Shown here piece after piece: positions 46,060 through 54,189 of a DNA stretch of 64,000 bases (position 1 is the stretch's first letter; each line of letters begins with the position of its first letter). The stretch spans positions 992,001 through 1,056,000 of the forward strand of contig NZ_QWGG01000001.1 in NCBI RefSeq assembly GCF_003730195.1, read 5' to 3'. This DNA comes from Halosimplex salinum. Lineage in GTDB: Archaea > Halobacteriota > Halobacteria > Halobacteriales > Haloarculaceae. The position numbers and the translations under genes are program-made. The notes beneath the pieces were generated by a model. It searched no databases and was not told where the DNA came from. It worked only from the letters and a program-made list of their open reading frames with translations.

Positions 46060-47412
46060 TCAGGCGTCCTCGACCGCCCCGCGAACGACGGCGGTGACCG
46101 TGTCCACCAGGTCGTCCACGTCGTCGCTCTCGGCGTAGACCCGGACGTACGGCTCCGTGCCGCTGGGCCTGACGAGCGTCCACGAGCCGTCCGGCCGTTC
46201 GATCCTGACGCCGTACTCCGTGTCGACGGTCGCGTCGGGGAACTCCCCCGGCAGGCGTGCTTCGACCAGTTGCATCGCGTCCGCTTTCCGGTCGTCGGGG
46301 CAGTCGACGCTCACCTTCCGGTACGGTCGTTCCGTGATCGGGTCCCGCAGGACGGCGAGCCCGGGTCCGGCGACGAGGCGGGCGAGGACGGCCGCGCTCG
46401 CCACCGCGTCGATCCAGCCCCCGAAGGCGGTGTGGATATGCTTCCACGGCTCCGCGGCGAAGACGACCTCGGTCTCCTCGCTCCCGCCCTCGCGGGCCGC
46501 GGCGATACCCTCGTGAAGCGCTCCGAGTCGGACGCGCTCGACGCGCCCGCCCGCCGCACGGACTCGTTCGTCGATGCGGGCCGAGGCGTTGGGCGTCGTC
46601 ACGACGACCGGATCCCCGGCCTCACTCTCCGCCGTGTAGTGCTCCGCGAGGATGGCGACGACGGTGTCTTCGTGGACCACCTCGCCGTCGGCGTCGACGA
46701 CGACGATCCGGTCGCCGTCGCCGTCGTGACCGAGCCCGAGGACGGCGTCGCTGTCCGCGACGTACGATCGCAGGTCCCGGAGGCTCTCGGCGGTCGGCTT
46801 GCTCTCGCGGCCGGGGAAGTGCCCGTCGACGTTCGCGTGGATCGCCGTCACGTCCGCGCCCAGTTCACGGAGCACCTGCGGCGTCGCGACGCCGGCCACC
46901 CCGTTTCCGCAGTCGACGGCGACCGGGAGTCCGTCGAGTGGCGCGCCGTGACCGCGGGCGAATCCCGCGACCGCGTCCCGATACGCGCCGAGCACGTCGG
47001 CGCGCTCGCTCGTCCCCCACTCGTCCCAGGCGACCGGATCCGGGTCGTCCGCGACGCGTGCTTCGATCCGCGCTTCGCTCGCGTCGTCGTACTCCCGGCC
47101 GTCCGCGAAGAGTTTGATCCCGTTGTCCGTCGGCGGGTTGTGACTCGCCGTCAGCATCACACCGCGGCGCTGCTGGGCGGCGTAGGCCAGCGCCGGTGTC
47201 GGCACCTGCCCGATCCTGGTGACGTCCGCGCCGGCGCTCAACAGCCCCGCCTCGACCGCGGCGGCGAGGCCCTCGCCCGTGGTCCGCCCGTCGCGGCCGA
47301 CGACGAACGAGTCACCGTCCGCGCCCGCCGCGCGGCCGACCGCCAGTGCGAGTTCCGGCGTCACCTTCGACTGCGCGTCGCCGCGGATACCCGCGGTTCC
47401 GAAGAGGTCCAT
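46060..47412 (-). CDS. phosphoglucomutase/phosphomannomutase family enzyme (GlmM-like)
   Basis: Encodes 450 aa, the length of the archaeal PGM/PMM/GlmM family. The N-terminal MDLFGTAGIRGDAQ, the phosphoserine loop TASHNPP (Ser90), the metal loop LGHDGDGDRIVVV, the sugar-specificity loop VVFAAEPWKHIHTAFGG, and the phosphate-binding RPSGTEPYVRVYAES are all present. The sugar-loop EPWKH differs from the GEQSGH (glucosamine) and GEMSGH (mannose) forms of well-studied enzymes, so the substrate cannot be read. It probably feeds nucleotide-sugar synthesis for surface glycans. It is monocistronic. Confidence 0.93.
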   Translation of the reverse strand: MDLFGTAGIRGDAQSKVTPELALAVGRAAGADGDSFVVGRDGRTTGEGLAAAVEAGLLSAGADVTRIGQVPTPALAYAAQQRRGVMLTASHNPPTDNGIKLFADGREYDDASEARIEARVADDPDPVAWDEWGTSERADVLGAYRDAVAGFARGHGAPLDGLPVAVDCGNGVAGVATPQVLRELGADVTAIHANVDGHFPGRESKPTAESLRDLRSYVADSDAVLGLGHDGDGDRIVVVDADGEVVHEDTVVAILAEHYTAESEAGDPVVVTTPNASARIDERVRAAGGRVERVRLGALHEGIAAAREGGSEETEVVFAAEPWKHIHTAFGGWIDAVASAAVLARLVAGPGLAVLRDPITERPYRKVSVDCPDDRKADAMQLVEARLPGEFPDATVDTEYGVRIERPDGSWTLVRPSGTEPYVRVYAESDDVDDLVDTVTAVVRGAVEDA

Positions 47413-47533
47413 ACCCGTTTCACGGCGTGACCACCAATAATCGTAGTGGCACGCGTCCGCGAGAACAGGCGATGCTCGCCCGTCGCCGTCGCTCTCCGTG
47501 AGAGAAGACGAGAGAACGGAGTCGCGGTGCGCG

Positions 47534-48265
47534 TTACTCGGCGCCGTCGAAGTTCGGGAAGTCCTCGATCTCGACGCCCTCCTCGGTGACCTCGGCGACC
47601 CAGACGCCGTTGCCGGAGCCGGTGTCGCGCTCGGCGGCCGCGCGGACGCCAGCGATGGCGGCGCTGCGGGCCTCGTCGAGGTCCATGCCGTCCTCGTAGC
47701 GGTCCTCGAGGGTCCCGTAGGCGACGGTGAGCCCGGAGCCGGTGACGGTGTAGTCGTCTTCCATGACGCCCCCAGCGGGGTCGATGGAGTAGACGTGCGA
47801 CCCTTCGTCGTCGATGCCGCCGAGGATCGGGTTGATGGCGAAGAACGGACCGCCGCGGGCGAAGTTGCCCGCCAGCGTCGAGAGGGCGGTCATGCTCATG
47901 TCCTCGCCGCGGCGAGCCTCGTGGAGGTCGACCTCGGCGCGGAGCGAGCGGATGAACGACTGGGCGCCGCCGACGGAACCGACGAGGGTCAGGGCTGCCG
48001 TCGGGTGGATCTGCTCGACCTTCTGGACGTGCTTGTTGGAGACGAAACGGCCGCCCAGCGAGGCGCGCATGTCCGTGGCGATGATGACGCCGTCCTCGGC
48101 GGTGATCCCGATCGTCGTCGTCCCGGTCTCGACGACCTTGTTCTGGTCGCCCTGCGGGGACTCGTCCGGGAACGAGCCGATCTCCGGCTCCGTCGGGTCC
48201 GGGATCCCGGCGTCGTGGCGCTGCAGATTTTGCGAAAACTCCGAGTCGGCGAATGGGTCGCGCAT
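47534..48265 (-). CDS. psmB: proteasome subunit beta
   Basis: Encodes 243 aa. The propeptide runs to G48, and autocleavage before T49 (VVETG/TTTIGITAEDG) exposes the catalytic threonine. The catalytic lysine lies in ATDMRASLGGRFVSNKHVQKV (haloarchaeal form). SVGGAQSFIRSLRAEV and YTVTGSGLTVAYGTLEDRY are family stretches. It forms the inner rings of the 20S proteasome. A TATA box on the minus strand about 29 nt upstream indicates a leaderless message. No alpha subunit is in the window. Confidence 0.97.
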   Translation of the reverse strand: MRDPFADSEFSQNLQRHDAGIPDPTEPEIGSFPDESPQGDQNKVVETGTTTIGITAEDGVIIATDMRASLGGRFVSNKHVQKVEQIHPTAALTLVGSVGGAQSFIRSLRAEVDLHEARRGEDMSMTALSTLAGNFARGGPFFAINPILGGIDDEGSHVYSIDPAGGVMEDDYTVTGSGLTVAYGTLEDRYEDGMDLDEARSAAIAGVRAAAERDTGSGNGVWVAEVTEEGVEIEDFPNFDGAE

Positions 48266-48290
48266 GGTAGACGGCTATCAGTCCTGTGCT

Positions 48291-48297
48291 GATAAAA
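48291..48297 (-). promoter_or_regulatory. TATA box of psmB
   Basis: On the minus strand TTTTATC, centred 29 nt from the ATG at 48265. Confidence 0.6.
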
Positions 48298-48393
48298 CCA
48301 CCTTTTCGATCGCTGCTCGTACCGATTGCGTCCCGCGAACGACGCCGCTCGAGGAGCGAGGCGAACGACGGATAGGCGGCGAAAAGCGACCGT

Positions 48394-48573
48394 TCAGGCG
48401 GTTCGCGTGTCCATCTCCTCGTACGTCTCGTTGACGCGACTGACGGCGCGGTGGACCGGAATCGTGACCCCGACTTTCCGCATCGCGACCGCCAGCGGGA
48501 ACAGCAGGATGCCGGCGAAGAGGGTCAGCTGATACAGCGCGAACACGGTTGCACGGTTGAGAGTCGAACGCAT
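48394..48573 (-). CDS. 59-aa single-pass membrane micro-protein
   Basis: Starts at the ATG at 48573 (MRSTLNRATVFALYQLTL) and has one hydrophobic helix (about 9-32, ending LLFPLAVAMRK). A soluble C-terminal part follows (VTIPVHRAVSRVNETYEEMD). Composition, positive residues flanking the helix and a proper TATA box support a real gene. I recall near-identical short proteins in other haloarchaea (a Leu-rich helix followed by a VxxPVHR motif). The function is unknown. It is upstream of psmB on the same strand, with 128 nt and a separate promoter between. Confidence 0.8.
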   Translation of the reverse strand: MRSTLNRATVFALYQLTLFAGILLFPLAVAMRKVGVTIPVHRAVSRVNETYEEMDTRTA

Positions 48574-48995
48574 CGTGGTGTGCTCTGTTCTCCAGCAGTC
48601 GCAGTATATAAGCCTTCCCCACGGCTCCGGGGTGTGTAGTGAACGATCGTGACGTAGTACACCGCCGCGGTCATGCGATTACGCTCATCGCGGGTTCGGC
48701 GCGAGCGTGACCCCGTTCTTCGGGTCCGAGTCGGTAAGGGGCCGCTTGGTGAGCAACGGAGTCGCCATAACTTATGAGCACCTTTCGGGTTACGTGCGCG
48801 CCTGTCGAGAGGCCGCCGAGCGGGCGGCTCGAACACCGGTCGCGGAATCCGTCGAACGGAACCGGTCTGACGGAACCGGTCTGACGGAACCGGTCGCACG
48901 GGTCGACCAGCCGCGTTCGGAGCGACCGTGCGAGCGAGCGACGGGAGGAACTGCGGACCAAAAACCGGATTACGGAGAAAGGCGGAGTAGCGTGT
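48574..48995. other. 422-nt divergent intergenic region with direct repeats
   Basis: Holds the minus-strand TATA box TATATA at 48605-48610 (for the micro-protein) and, nearer the right end, a series of CGGAACCGGTCTGA direct repeats. Reading frames on both strands are Arg/Ser-rich and lack haloarchaeal acidic character, so I see no gene. Confidence 0.6.
48857..48898 (+). repeat. 14-bp direct repeats containing ACCGGT
   Basis: CGGAACCGGTCTGA at 48857-48870 and 48871-48884 (exact), then CGGAACCGGTCGCA at 48885-48898. Each holds the palindrome ACCGGT, and a further ACCGGT is at 48836-48841. They lie about 100-140 nt upstream of the DUF555 gene. Confidence 0.85.
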
Positions 48996-49355
48996 ATGAA
49001 CTACATCGTAGTGATGGAAGCCGCCTGGTTGGTTCACGACGTGGAGAACATCGACGACGCCATCGGGGTGGCCATCAGCGAGGCCGGCAAGCGCCTCAAC
49101 CAGAAGGACATGGACTACGTCGAGGTCGGCGTCGGCGCGACGAACTGTCCCGCCTGCGGCGAGCCGTTCGACTCCGCGTACATCGCCGCCGACACGGCGC
49201 TGGTCGGCCTCGTCCTCGAGATGGACGTGTTCAACGCGGAGAGCGAAGAACACGCCCAGCGCATCGCCAAGAGCGACGTGGGCGGCGCCCTGCGCGACGT
49301 CCCGCTCGACGTCATCGCGACGGAACCCACCGGAGAAGAAGACGACGACGAGTAG
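48996..49355 (+). CDS. UPF0212/DUF555 family protein
   Basis: Encodes 119 aa. The N-terminal [18 protein letters not shown] and [14 protein letters not shown], and the zinc knuckle [17 protein letters not shown], match the archaeal DUF555 family. Only one CxxC pair is present, so zinc may be bound between two subunits. The rest ([20 protein letters not shown]) is alpha/beta. The family is broadly conserved in euryarchaea and its function is unknown. The ATG at 48996 gives the canonical N terminus. Confidence 0.9.
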   Translation: MNYIVVMEAAWLVHDVENIDDAIGVAISEAGKRLNQKDMDYVEVGVGATNCPACGEPFDSAYIAADTALVGLVLEMDVFNAESEEHAQRIAKSDVGGALRDVPLDVIATEPTGEEDDDE

Positions 49356-49371
49356 CGCCGCGAGCCCCCGC

Positions 49372-50274
49372 TCACTGCGCCGCGAGGCGCGTCCCCGTGT
49401 CCGCACTGACGAGTAGTTCGGCCACTCGCTCGACGGCCTCCGTGACTTCCGGTTCGCTTCTCAGGAGGACGGTTTCGCTCGGGAACAGGTGTTCGCCGAC
49501 GGTCAGCCCGTGGTCTCTCGCCGTCCCGCCCGAGACGGTGAGGTAGACGCCGATCCCGGCCTCAGCGATGGCCGCCTCCTCCTCCTGCCCGTCGGCCGGG
49601 TAACAGAAGTCGATCCCCTCGATGGCCTCCGTCCCGAGCACGCCTTCGACCAGCCGCTCGTAGCGCGGCGAGATGCAGAACTGACCCTCGTAGCCGTCGA
49701 CGAACTCCCTGGTCAGGTCGACGTCCTGCTCGCCGGCGACCTCGCGGGTCGCGAGCAGGGAGTGCCACACCGTATCGCCGAGGCCGGCGACCAGTCGAAC
49801 GTCCGTGTCGTGCGGGTCGACGCGGTCGTTGACCTCGGCGAGTTCGGCCAGCGGTTCGGGCCTGAGCTCGACGACCTCTTCGAGGAAGAGGTCGGCGCTG
49901 TCGAACCCGAGCGGCATCTCGTGTTTTCGCAGGGCCCGGAACGGCTCCTCGCGGCCGACCAGACGCAGTTCGAGGTCCTCGTCGACCGGAACGGTCACGC
50001 TGTCGAAGACGATCCGGCGAGGCATCTCGGCGCGGTCGTCCCTGACGAGCGTGTACTCCGGCGCGGTCGGGTCGGTCTCGTCGCTGTACGTCGCGAGGCG
50101 CTCGTAGACGTCGCCGGTCGCCGACTGCTCGCCCTTCGTGACTGCCTTCTCGTATCTGAGCGTCGAGGCGATGTCGTCGGACAGCCCGGCCGTCCCCGTC
50201 TCGTCGGCCAGTCGGTCGAGGACCGCTTCCAGGGGCCGCCCCTTTCGCGGCACCGCGACGCTGACGGTCGTCAT
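49372..50274 (-). CDS. HisG-like (periplasmic-binding-fold) protein of unknown function
   Basis: Encodes 300 aa. The opening TTVSVAVPRKGRPLEAVLDRL resembles the start of ATP phosphoribosyltransferase HisG (strand, then PxKGR, then helix). PRRIVFDSVTVPVDEDLELRLVG could be the next strand pair. The remaining HisG motifs, notably the phosphoribosyl-diphosphate loop with DGIVDLV-type sequence, are not apparent. The C-terminal third (GIGVYLTVSGGTARDHGLTVG, LRSEPEVTEAVERVAELL) is alpha/beta. I regard it as a diverged homologue rather than the histidine enzyme. Converges with the DUF555 gene with 16 nt between stops. Confidence 0.6.
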   Translation of the reverse strand: MTTVSVAVPRKGRPLEAVLDRLADETGTAGLSDDIASTLRYEKAVTKGEQSATGDVYERLATYSDETDPTAPEYTLVRDDRAEMPRRIVFDSVTVPVDEDLELRLVGREEPFRALRKHEMPLGFDSADLFLEEVVELRPEPLAELAEVNDRVDPHDTDVRLVAGLGDTVWHSLLATREVAGEQDVDLTREFVDGYEGQFCISPRYERLVEGVLGTEAIEGIDFCYPADGQEEEAAIAEAGIGVYLTVSGGTARDHGLTVGEHLFPSETVLLRSEPEVTEAVERVAELLVSADTGTRLAAQ

Positions 50275-50353
50275 TGGTATTCGGCACGAAAGCGGACGGT
50301 AAAACGAGTCCGATCTCCGGCTGTCGGAGCCGCTGGTTCGCGGTCGTCGCCCG

Positions 50354-51544
50354 TTAGCTGCCGCCGATGACCGAGGAGAGCTGCTCGCGCCACTCCTTGA
50401 GCTCCTCGATCTCGTCGTAGATGTCTTCGATGTCCGACTTCACGTCCTCCACGTCGATGTCGCCGACCTGTTCTTCGAGGTCGTCGAGGTCGCCCTCGAC
50501 CTCCTCGACGGTCCCCTCGACGCTGTCCACGTCGCTCTGGACCGATTCGACGTCGTCGAGTACCTCGCTCATGTCCGACTGGAGGTCGTCCATCGAGGAC
50601 TCGACCGAGTCGACAGTCTCCTCGACGCTCGACAGCGACTCCTCGTGGCCGGAGGCCATCTCCTGGACCTCCTGGAGGTCGGACTCGAAGGACTCCACCT
50701 GCCCGCGGAACTCCTCGAGCATCTCGTCGCCGGTGCCGTTCTCGTCGAGGAACTCCTCCAGCGCGCCCGTGTAGGCGAGGAGGTCCGAGACCTCCGTCTG
50801 GAGGTGCTGGATGCGCGCGTCGACGCTGCCGCCGTTGTCGTCGGCGAGGTCGAACGCCTTGCGGAGGAGCTTGACGTCCTCGGCGTCGACGTTCTGGTTG
50901 CGGATCTCCGAGGCGAGCGCGCCGACCAGCGAGTCCACGTCCGCGTCCTCGACCGCGACGCTCCCGCCGGATCCGCCGCCGGACGACCCGCCACCGCCGG
51001 AGCTACTGCTCGCGTCCGCGGGTTCGTTCGGGTCTTTCAGGTTGAGCGTCTCCACGTCCTCGTCGGTCGCCTCGCCGTTGTCGTCGTCGTCGAGTCCCGG
51101 GACGGCGTCGCTGTCGCCCGAGATCACGTCGCGGACCACGTCGCTGCCCTGCTCGTCGACGACCGGACCGTCGTCGTCGAGCGGCGGGTCGACGTTCTCG
51201 ATGGTCGGCGTGGTGAGGAACTGTTCGACGTTGTCGGTCCCGGTCGCCCGGATCCCGTACACCGTCGTGTAGTCCGCACCGGCCTCCAGTTCGCGCTCGA
51301 AGGTGATCTGGTCCTCGTCGATGGTCCAGTACTCGCTCCCGTACTCGGGGTGGAACCCCAGGTCCTCGACCTCCACGTCCTCGGGCACCCGGTCGACGAT
51401 CGTCACGGTCACCGTCTCGGACCGCGCCGACTGGATCTCGAAGGCGATCGCGGGTACCGGGAACTCGTCCTCCTCGAACCGCTTGTCCACCGTCACCCCG
51501 TCCGAAGAAACGGACACCTTTTCGTATTGCTGTGAATCGCTCAT
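50354..51544 (-). CDS. acidic coiled-coil protein with N-terminal beta domain
   Basis: Encodes 396 aa. Residues 1-125 form a beta-rich domain (EKVSVSSDGVTVDKRFEEDE, SETVTVTIVDRVPEDVEVED, ITFERELEAGADYTTVYGIR). Then comes a disordered acidic segment and a Ser/Gly hinge (SSSSGGGGSSGGGSGG). Residues about 205-255 are helical, and residues about 255-390 are a long coiled coil with repeated SVxSDVDSVEGTVEEVEGDL-like heptads rich in Val, Leu and Asp. There is no signal peptide or membrane helix. The plan suggests a scaffold or tether; no family name can be given. Confidence 0.75.
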   Translation of the reverse strand: MSDSQQYEKVSVSSDGVTVDKRFEEDEFPVPAIAFEIQSARSETVTVTIVDRVPEDVEVEDLGFHPEYGSEYWTIDEDQITFERELEAGADYTTVYGIRATGTDNVEQFLTTPTIENVDPPLDDDGPVVDEQGSDVVRDVISGDSDAVPGLDDDDNGEATDEDVETLNLKDPNEPADASSSSGGGGSSGGGSGGSVAVEDADVDSLVGALASEIRNQNVDAEDVKLLRKAFDLADDNGGSVDARIQHLQTEVSDLLAYTGALEEFLDENGTGDEMLEEFRGQVESFESDLQEVQEMASGHEESLSSVEETVDSVESSMDDLQSDMSEVLDDVESVQSDVDSVEGTVEEVEGDLDDLEEQVGDIDVEDVKSDIEDIYDEIEELKEWREQLSSVIGGS

Positions 51545-51684
51545 GTGTTCTCTCTCGTTTAGCGACCAACTTAATGATACTTATTGTCCGCAGTTCGTCA
51601 TTTCAAGCGAGAGGAGTGAACGAACGCGGTTTTCGGCGGATCCGGAACGCCAGTTCGGGACTCCGTGTGCGCCCGTCGACCGGG

Positions 51685-52518
51685 CTAGAGGTCGAACCGG
51701 TCGCCGATCTCGACGACCTCCAGCGTCTCCGGGTAGTCGAAGCTCGCCGCGTGGTTGTGGAGGACGGTCGGCTCGGTCGTCATGCCCTTCCACATGTCCC
51801 AGTGGCTCGGCACGAGCGTGTCCAGCTGGAGCTCGTTGGCCGCCTCGACGATCATGTTCTCGTCGCTGTACCACCGCGTGCGGACGTCTTCGCCGGTCTC
51901 CTTGTCCGGGATGTTCCCGACGGCCCCGAACGCGAGGACACCGACGTCGATGTCGTACGTCTCGCCGACCTGCTCGAACTCCCCCGGGCGCGCGTCGCCG
52001 CCGTGGAAGAACGTCCCCGCCTCGTGCTCGAACACGAGCGACACCGGATGGATCGCGTCAGGGTCGTTGGCGGGTTCGACGTGGACGGTCAGTTCGCCGA
52101 GTTCGATCGTGTCGCCCTCCTCGATCTCTTCGAGTTGGTCCTCACTCACGTCCCACTCGCCCGTCCAGTCCTGCTCCGCGATCACGTCGTGGCCCGAATC
52201 GGACGTGTAGTAGTCGGCCCCGGTGTTTTCGAGGATCGGCGCCTGACTCGGCCCGTGGACGTGGTCGATGTGCTCGTGCGTGCCGAACACCGCGTCGGCC
52301 TCCTCGACGTCCTCGGGGTCGAACGGCACCGGGATCATCCGAACCGTCCGCGGCGGGTCGCCGATGCCCAGGTACGGGTCGATGTAGACGGTCGTCCCGT
52401 CGCTCGCTTTCAGGATGAACCCGTTACAGCCGAGGTACCAGACGGCCAGCGTGTCCGGCGATGCGTCCTCCACCGCGCGCGGGAGCCAGTCGCCCCAGTC
52501 GCTGCCTGCTGCTGTCAT
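51685..52518 (-). CDS. MBL-fold hydrolase, UlaG-like
   Basis: Encodes 277 aa. MBL landmarks: VWYLGCNGFILKASDGTTVYIDP, GTHEHIDHVHG (HxHxDH), HPVSLVFEHEAGTFFHGGDARPG (metal His/Asp) and LVPSHWDMWKGMTTEP (SHWDMW as in L-ascorbate-6-phosphate lactonase UlaG). The long interval between the first metal loop and HPVS is typical of UlaG relatives. The real substrate in haloarchaea is unknown; no other ascorbate-utilisation gene is nearby. It is a second, distinct MBL protein besides that at 26389. Confidence 0.85.
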   Translation of the reverse strand: MTAAGSDWGDWLPRAVEDASPDTLAVWYLGCNGFILKASDGTTVYIDPYLGIGDPPRTVRMIPVPFDPEDVEEADAVFGTHEHIDHVHGPSQAPILENTGADYYTSDSGHDVIAEQDWTGEWDVSEDQLEEIEEGDTIELGELTVHVEPANDPDAIHPVSLVFEHEAGTFFHGGDARPGEFEQVGETYDIDVGVLAFGAVGNIPDKETGEDVRTRWYSDENMIVEAANELQLDTLVPSHWDMWKGMTTEPTVLHNHAASFDYPETLEVVEIGDRFDL

Positions 52519-52600
52519 ACGACTGTCTGCTCGTACCAGCGGCTAAGTAGTTGCGTTTTCACGCCGTCGAGACGAAGTGGCGGGCCGAAAACGGCGAGAT

Positions 52601-52999
52601 TCAGTCCTCGCAGCAGCCGCCGGCTTTGCCGCCGAAGTCCACCGTCAACGGCTCCGAGATGATCTCGTTGAGTTCCTGCAGGCGTAGTTCGAGTTCGTTC
52701 TGCACTTCGAGGTACTCGGACATCTTCGGCTTCTCGTGGAGGTCCTCCTGTGCGTCCTGGAGGGTGCGCAGATCCTCGCGAGTGGCCTCGCCGGTCTGGC
52801 GCGCGAGCATGAACTCCTCGCGGATCTGCTCGAACTCGCGGATCTCCTCCTGGAGCTCCTCGTCGGCCTCGACCTCCTCTTTGGCCGCCTGGTAGCGCTC
52901 GTAGAGGGGCATCTCGGCGATCGTGTCGCCGAGCTCGCGGGCCAGCGCGTCCACGTCCTCGCTCGCCTCGCTCCGCGTCGCGTCGGTCTCGATGCTCAT
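52601..52999 (-). CDS. YlbF/YmcA family protein with C-terminal Cys pair
   Basis: Encodes 132 aa, helical throughout. It matches the YlbF/YmcA pattern: VDALARELGDTIAEMPLYER, YQAAKEEVEADEELQEEIRE, FEQIREEFMLARQTGEATRE, YLEVQNELELRLQELNEIIS. In Bacillus such proteins act with YaaT in RNase Y and sporulation control; the archaeal role is untested. The C terminus VDFGGKAGGCCED adds a Cys-Cys pair that could bind a metal or an iron-sulfur cluster, as the Bacillus complex does. Confidence 0.85.
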   Translation of the reverse strand: MSIETDATRSEASEDVDALARELGDTIAEMPLYERYQAAKEEVEADEELQEEIREFEQIREEFMLARQTGEATREDLRTLQDAQEDLHEKPKMSEYLEVQNELELRLQELNEIISEPLTVDFGGKAGGCCED

Positions 53000-53080
53000 T
53001 CTACTCTCGTTTGGTGCCTCGCGGTTTTCAAGGTGCCGACTCCATGCGACCCGGGGGCTCTCGCGCCCGGAACAGCGGCC

Positions 53081-53512
53081 TCAGCGCCACTCCGAGTCGG
53101 TCGCGTCGAGCGGGCGGAAGCCGAGTCGCCGTCGCACTCGATCCCTGAACGCCGCGGCGACCGCGACGGGATAGGCGACCGCGAGGACGGCCGAGCGAGC
53201 GACGACCGTGGACGGGAGCGGAATCTCGACCGACTGGAGGAGCGCGAGCCCGGCGAGCCCGGCCGCCCCGCTGACGACGTAGAGGGCGACGACGAACACG
53301 GCGAGGCGGCGGGACGACCAGTCGCCGGCGACGAACGGGTAGCTCCCGCCGACCGCGACGACTAGCGCGGCTGTCTGTGGCGGCCCCGCGAACAGGTCCG
53401 CGCCCGTGAACAGCGCCCACGCGACCGAGAACGCGGGAAAGAGCGCCAGATAGAGGCCGAGCGCGGCCAGCACGAAGGCGGCCGTCGCGTCGGCCCACGA
53501 ACGAGCGGACAT
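53081..53512 (-). CDS. membrane protein with four helices
   Basis: Encodes 143 aa from the ATG at 53512 (MSARSWADATAAF). Hydrophobic helices lie at about 7-32, 42-60, 64-90 and 98-122 (FVLAALGLYLALFPAFSVAW, TAALVVAVGGSYPFVAG, LAVFVVALYVVSGAAGLAGL, VARSAVLAVAYPVAVAAAF). A short basic tail (RDRVRRRLGFRPLDATDSEW) is probably cytoplasmic. No catalytic or binding motif is seen. It follows a similar small membrane gene on the same strand by 41 nt, probably one operon. Confidence 0.75.
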   Translation of the reverse strand: MSARSWADATAAFVLAALGLYLALFPAFSVAWALFTGADLFAGPPQTAALVVAVGGSYPFVAGDWSSRRLAVFVVALYVVSGAAGLAGLALLQSVEIPLPSTVVARSAVLAVAYPVAVAAAFRDRVRRRLGFRPLDATDSEWR

Positions 53513-53553
53513 GTCCGTGTCTGCGTCCGCGAGGACGATAGTCCCGGCGACGG

Positions 53554-53838
53554 TCAGCCGAGGAACAACACTTCGATGATGGCGAGGTAGACGAGCGTCG
53601 ACCCGAAGAAGGCGACCACGAGCACGAAGAAGGGATTGAACCCGCCGTACGTCTCCCGGTCGGCCTGGCTCGGCGGGCGGCCGTGCCACGTCTCCGGCGC
53701 GCTCTCGCGCTCCTCGAAGAACCGCGTGCGGGCCGCGAGGCGGGCGGCGACGATGGCCGTCGGCAACGCGAGGACGAACGCGAGGAGGCTAGCCGGATCC
53801 CCACCTGCGGCGTCGAGGATCGGTAACTGGAGGGGCAT
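53554..53838 (-). CDS. small two-helix membrane protein
   Basis: Encodes 94 aa. The first hydrophobic helix is at about 16-35 (SLLAFVLALPTAIVAARLAA) and the second at about 70-92 (FFVLVVAFFGSTLVYLAIIE). The cytoplasmic or external loop between (RFFEERESAPETWHGRPPSQ) is charged and ends TYGGFNPF. The ATG at 53838 gives the most natural N terminus; longer extensions are Arg-rich. Function unknown. Confidence 0.75.
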   Translation of the reverse strand: MPLQLPILDAAGGDPASLLAFVLALPTAIVAARLAARTRFFEERESAPETWHGRPPSQADRETYGGFNPFFVLVVAFFGSTLVYLAIIEVLFLG

Positions 53839-53936
53839 CGCTCGGTCGTACCGCCGGCTATCCCGTAAACGCTCACCCGCTGCGGCCGGGCACACGCCTC
53901 CCGAGGGCTTTTCCGGCGTGCCCCCGAAGGCCAGAT

Positions 53937-54071
53937 ATGGTCTCTGAACTAGTCGTCGGTGGGCTGCTCGCGTTTCTGGTGTTCGGCTTCCTCCGATTCC
54001 AGGACAGCATCGTCTCCGCGCTGACCCGCGCACGGGGCGGCGACGAGCGCGTCGTCGTCGAAGACCCCTGA
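53937..54071 (+). CDS. 44-aa single-helix membrane micro-protein
   Basis: An ATG at 53937 opens 44 codons: one hydrophobic helix (SELVVGGLLAFLVFGFLRF) followed by a short amphipathic and acidic tail (QDSIVSALTRARGGDERVVV). The clean helix with a terminal acidic end is unlikely to arise by chance in this GC-rich sequence, but no start signal is strong. Divergent from the minus-strand membrane gene at 53838 and upstream of dph2. Confidence 0.55.
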   Translation: MVSELVVGGLLAFLVFGFLRFQDSIVSALTRARGGDERVVVEDP

Positions 54072-54151
54072 CCGAGGGCGCCGTCGGTTCTGCCGGTCTC
54101 GACAGTCGCCGAGCGACTGCAGTGTGACGCCGAGACGGGACCGGTCCGTAC

Positions 54152-54171
54152 CGCGGGGGTTTTACCCCGCG
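54152..54171 (+). promoter_or_regulatory. dph2 TATA region inside a 7-bp palindrome
   Basis: CGCGGGG (54152-54158), GTTTTA (54159-54164), CCCCGCG (54165-54171). GTTTTA is the only TATA-like hexamer and is centred about 28 nt before the dph2 ATG at 54190. The palindrome could be an operator covering the TATA box. Confidence 0.5.
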
Positions 54172-54189
54172 AGCCGATACGAGAGCCTA

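Noticed and set aside
48707-48961. Genes on either strand in the region before the DUF555 gene
   Set aside because: Both frames are rich in Arg and Ser and poor in Asp/Glu, with no start signals, unlike genuine genes here.
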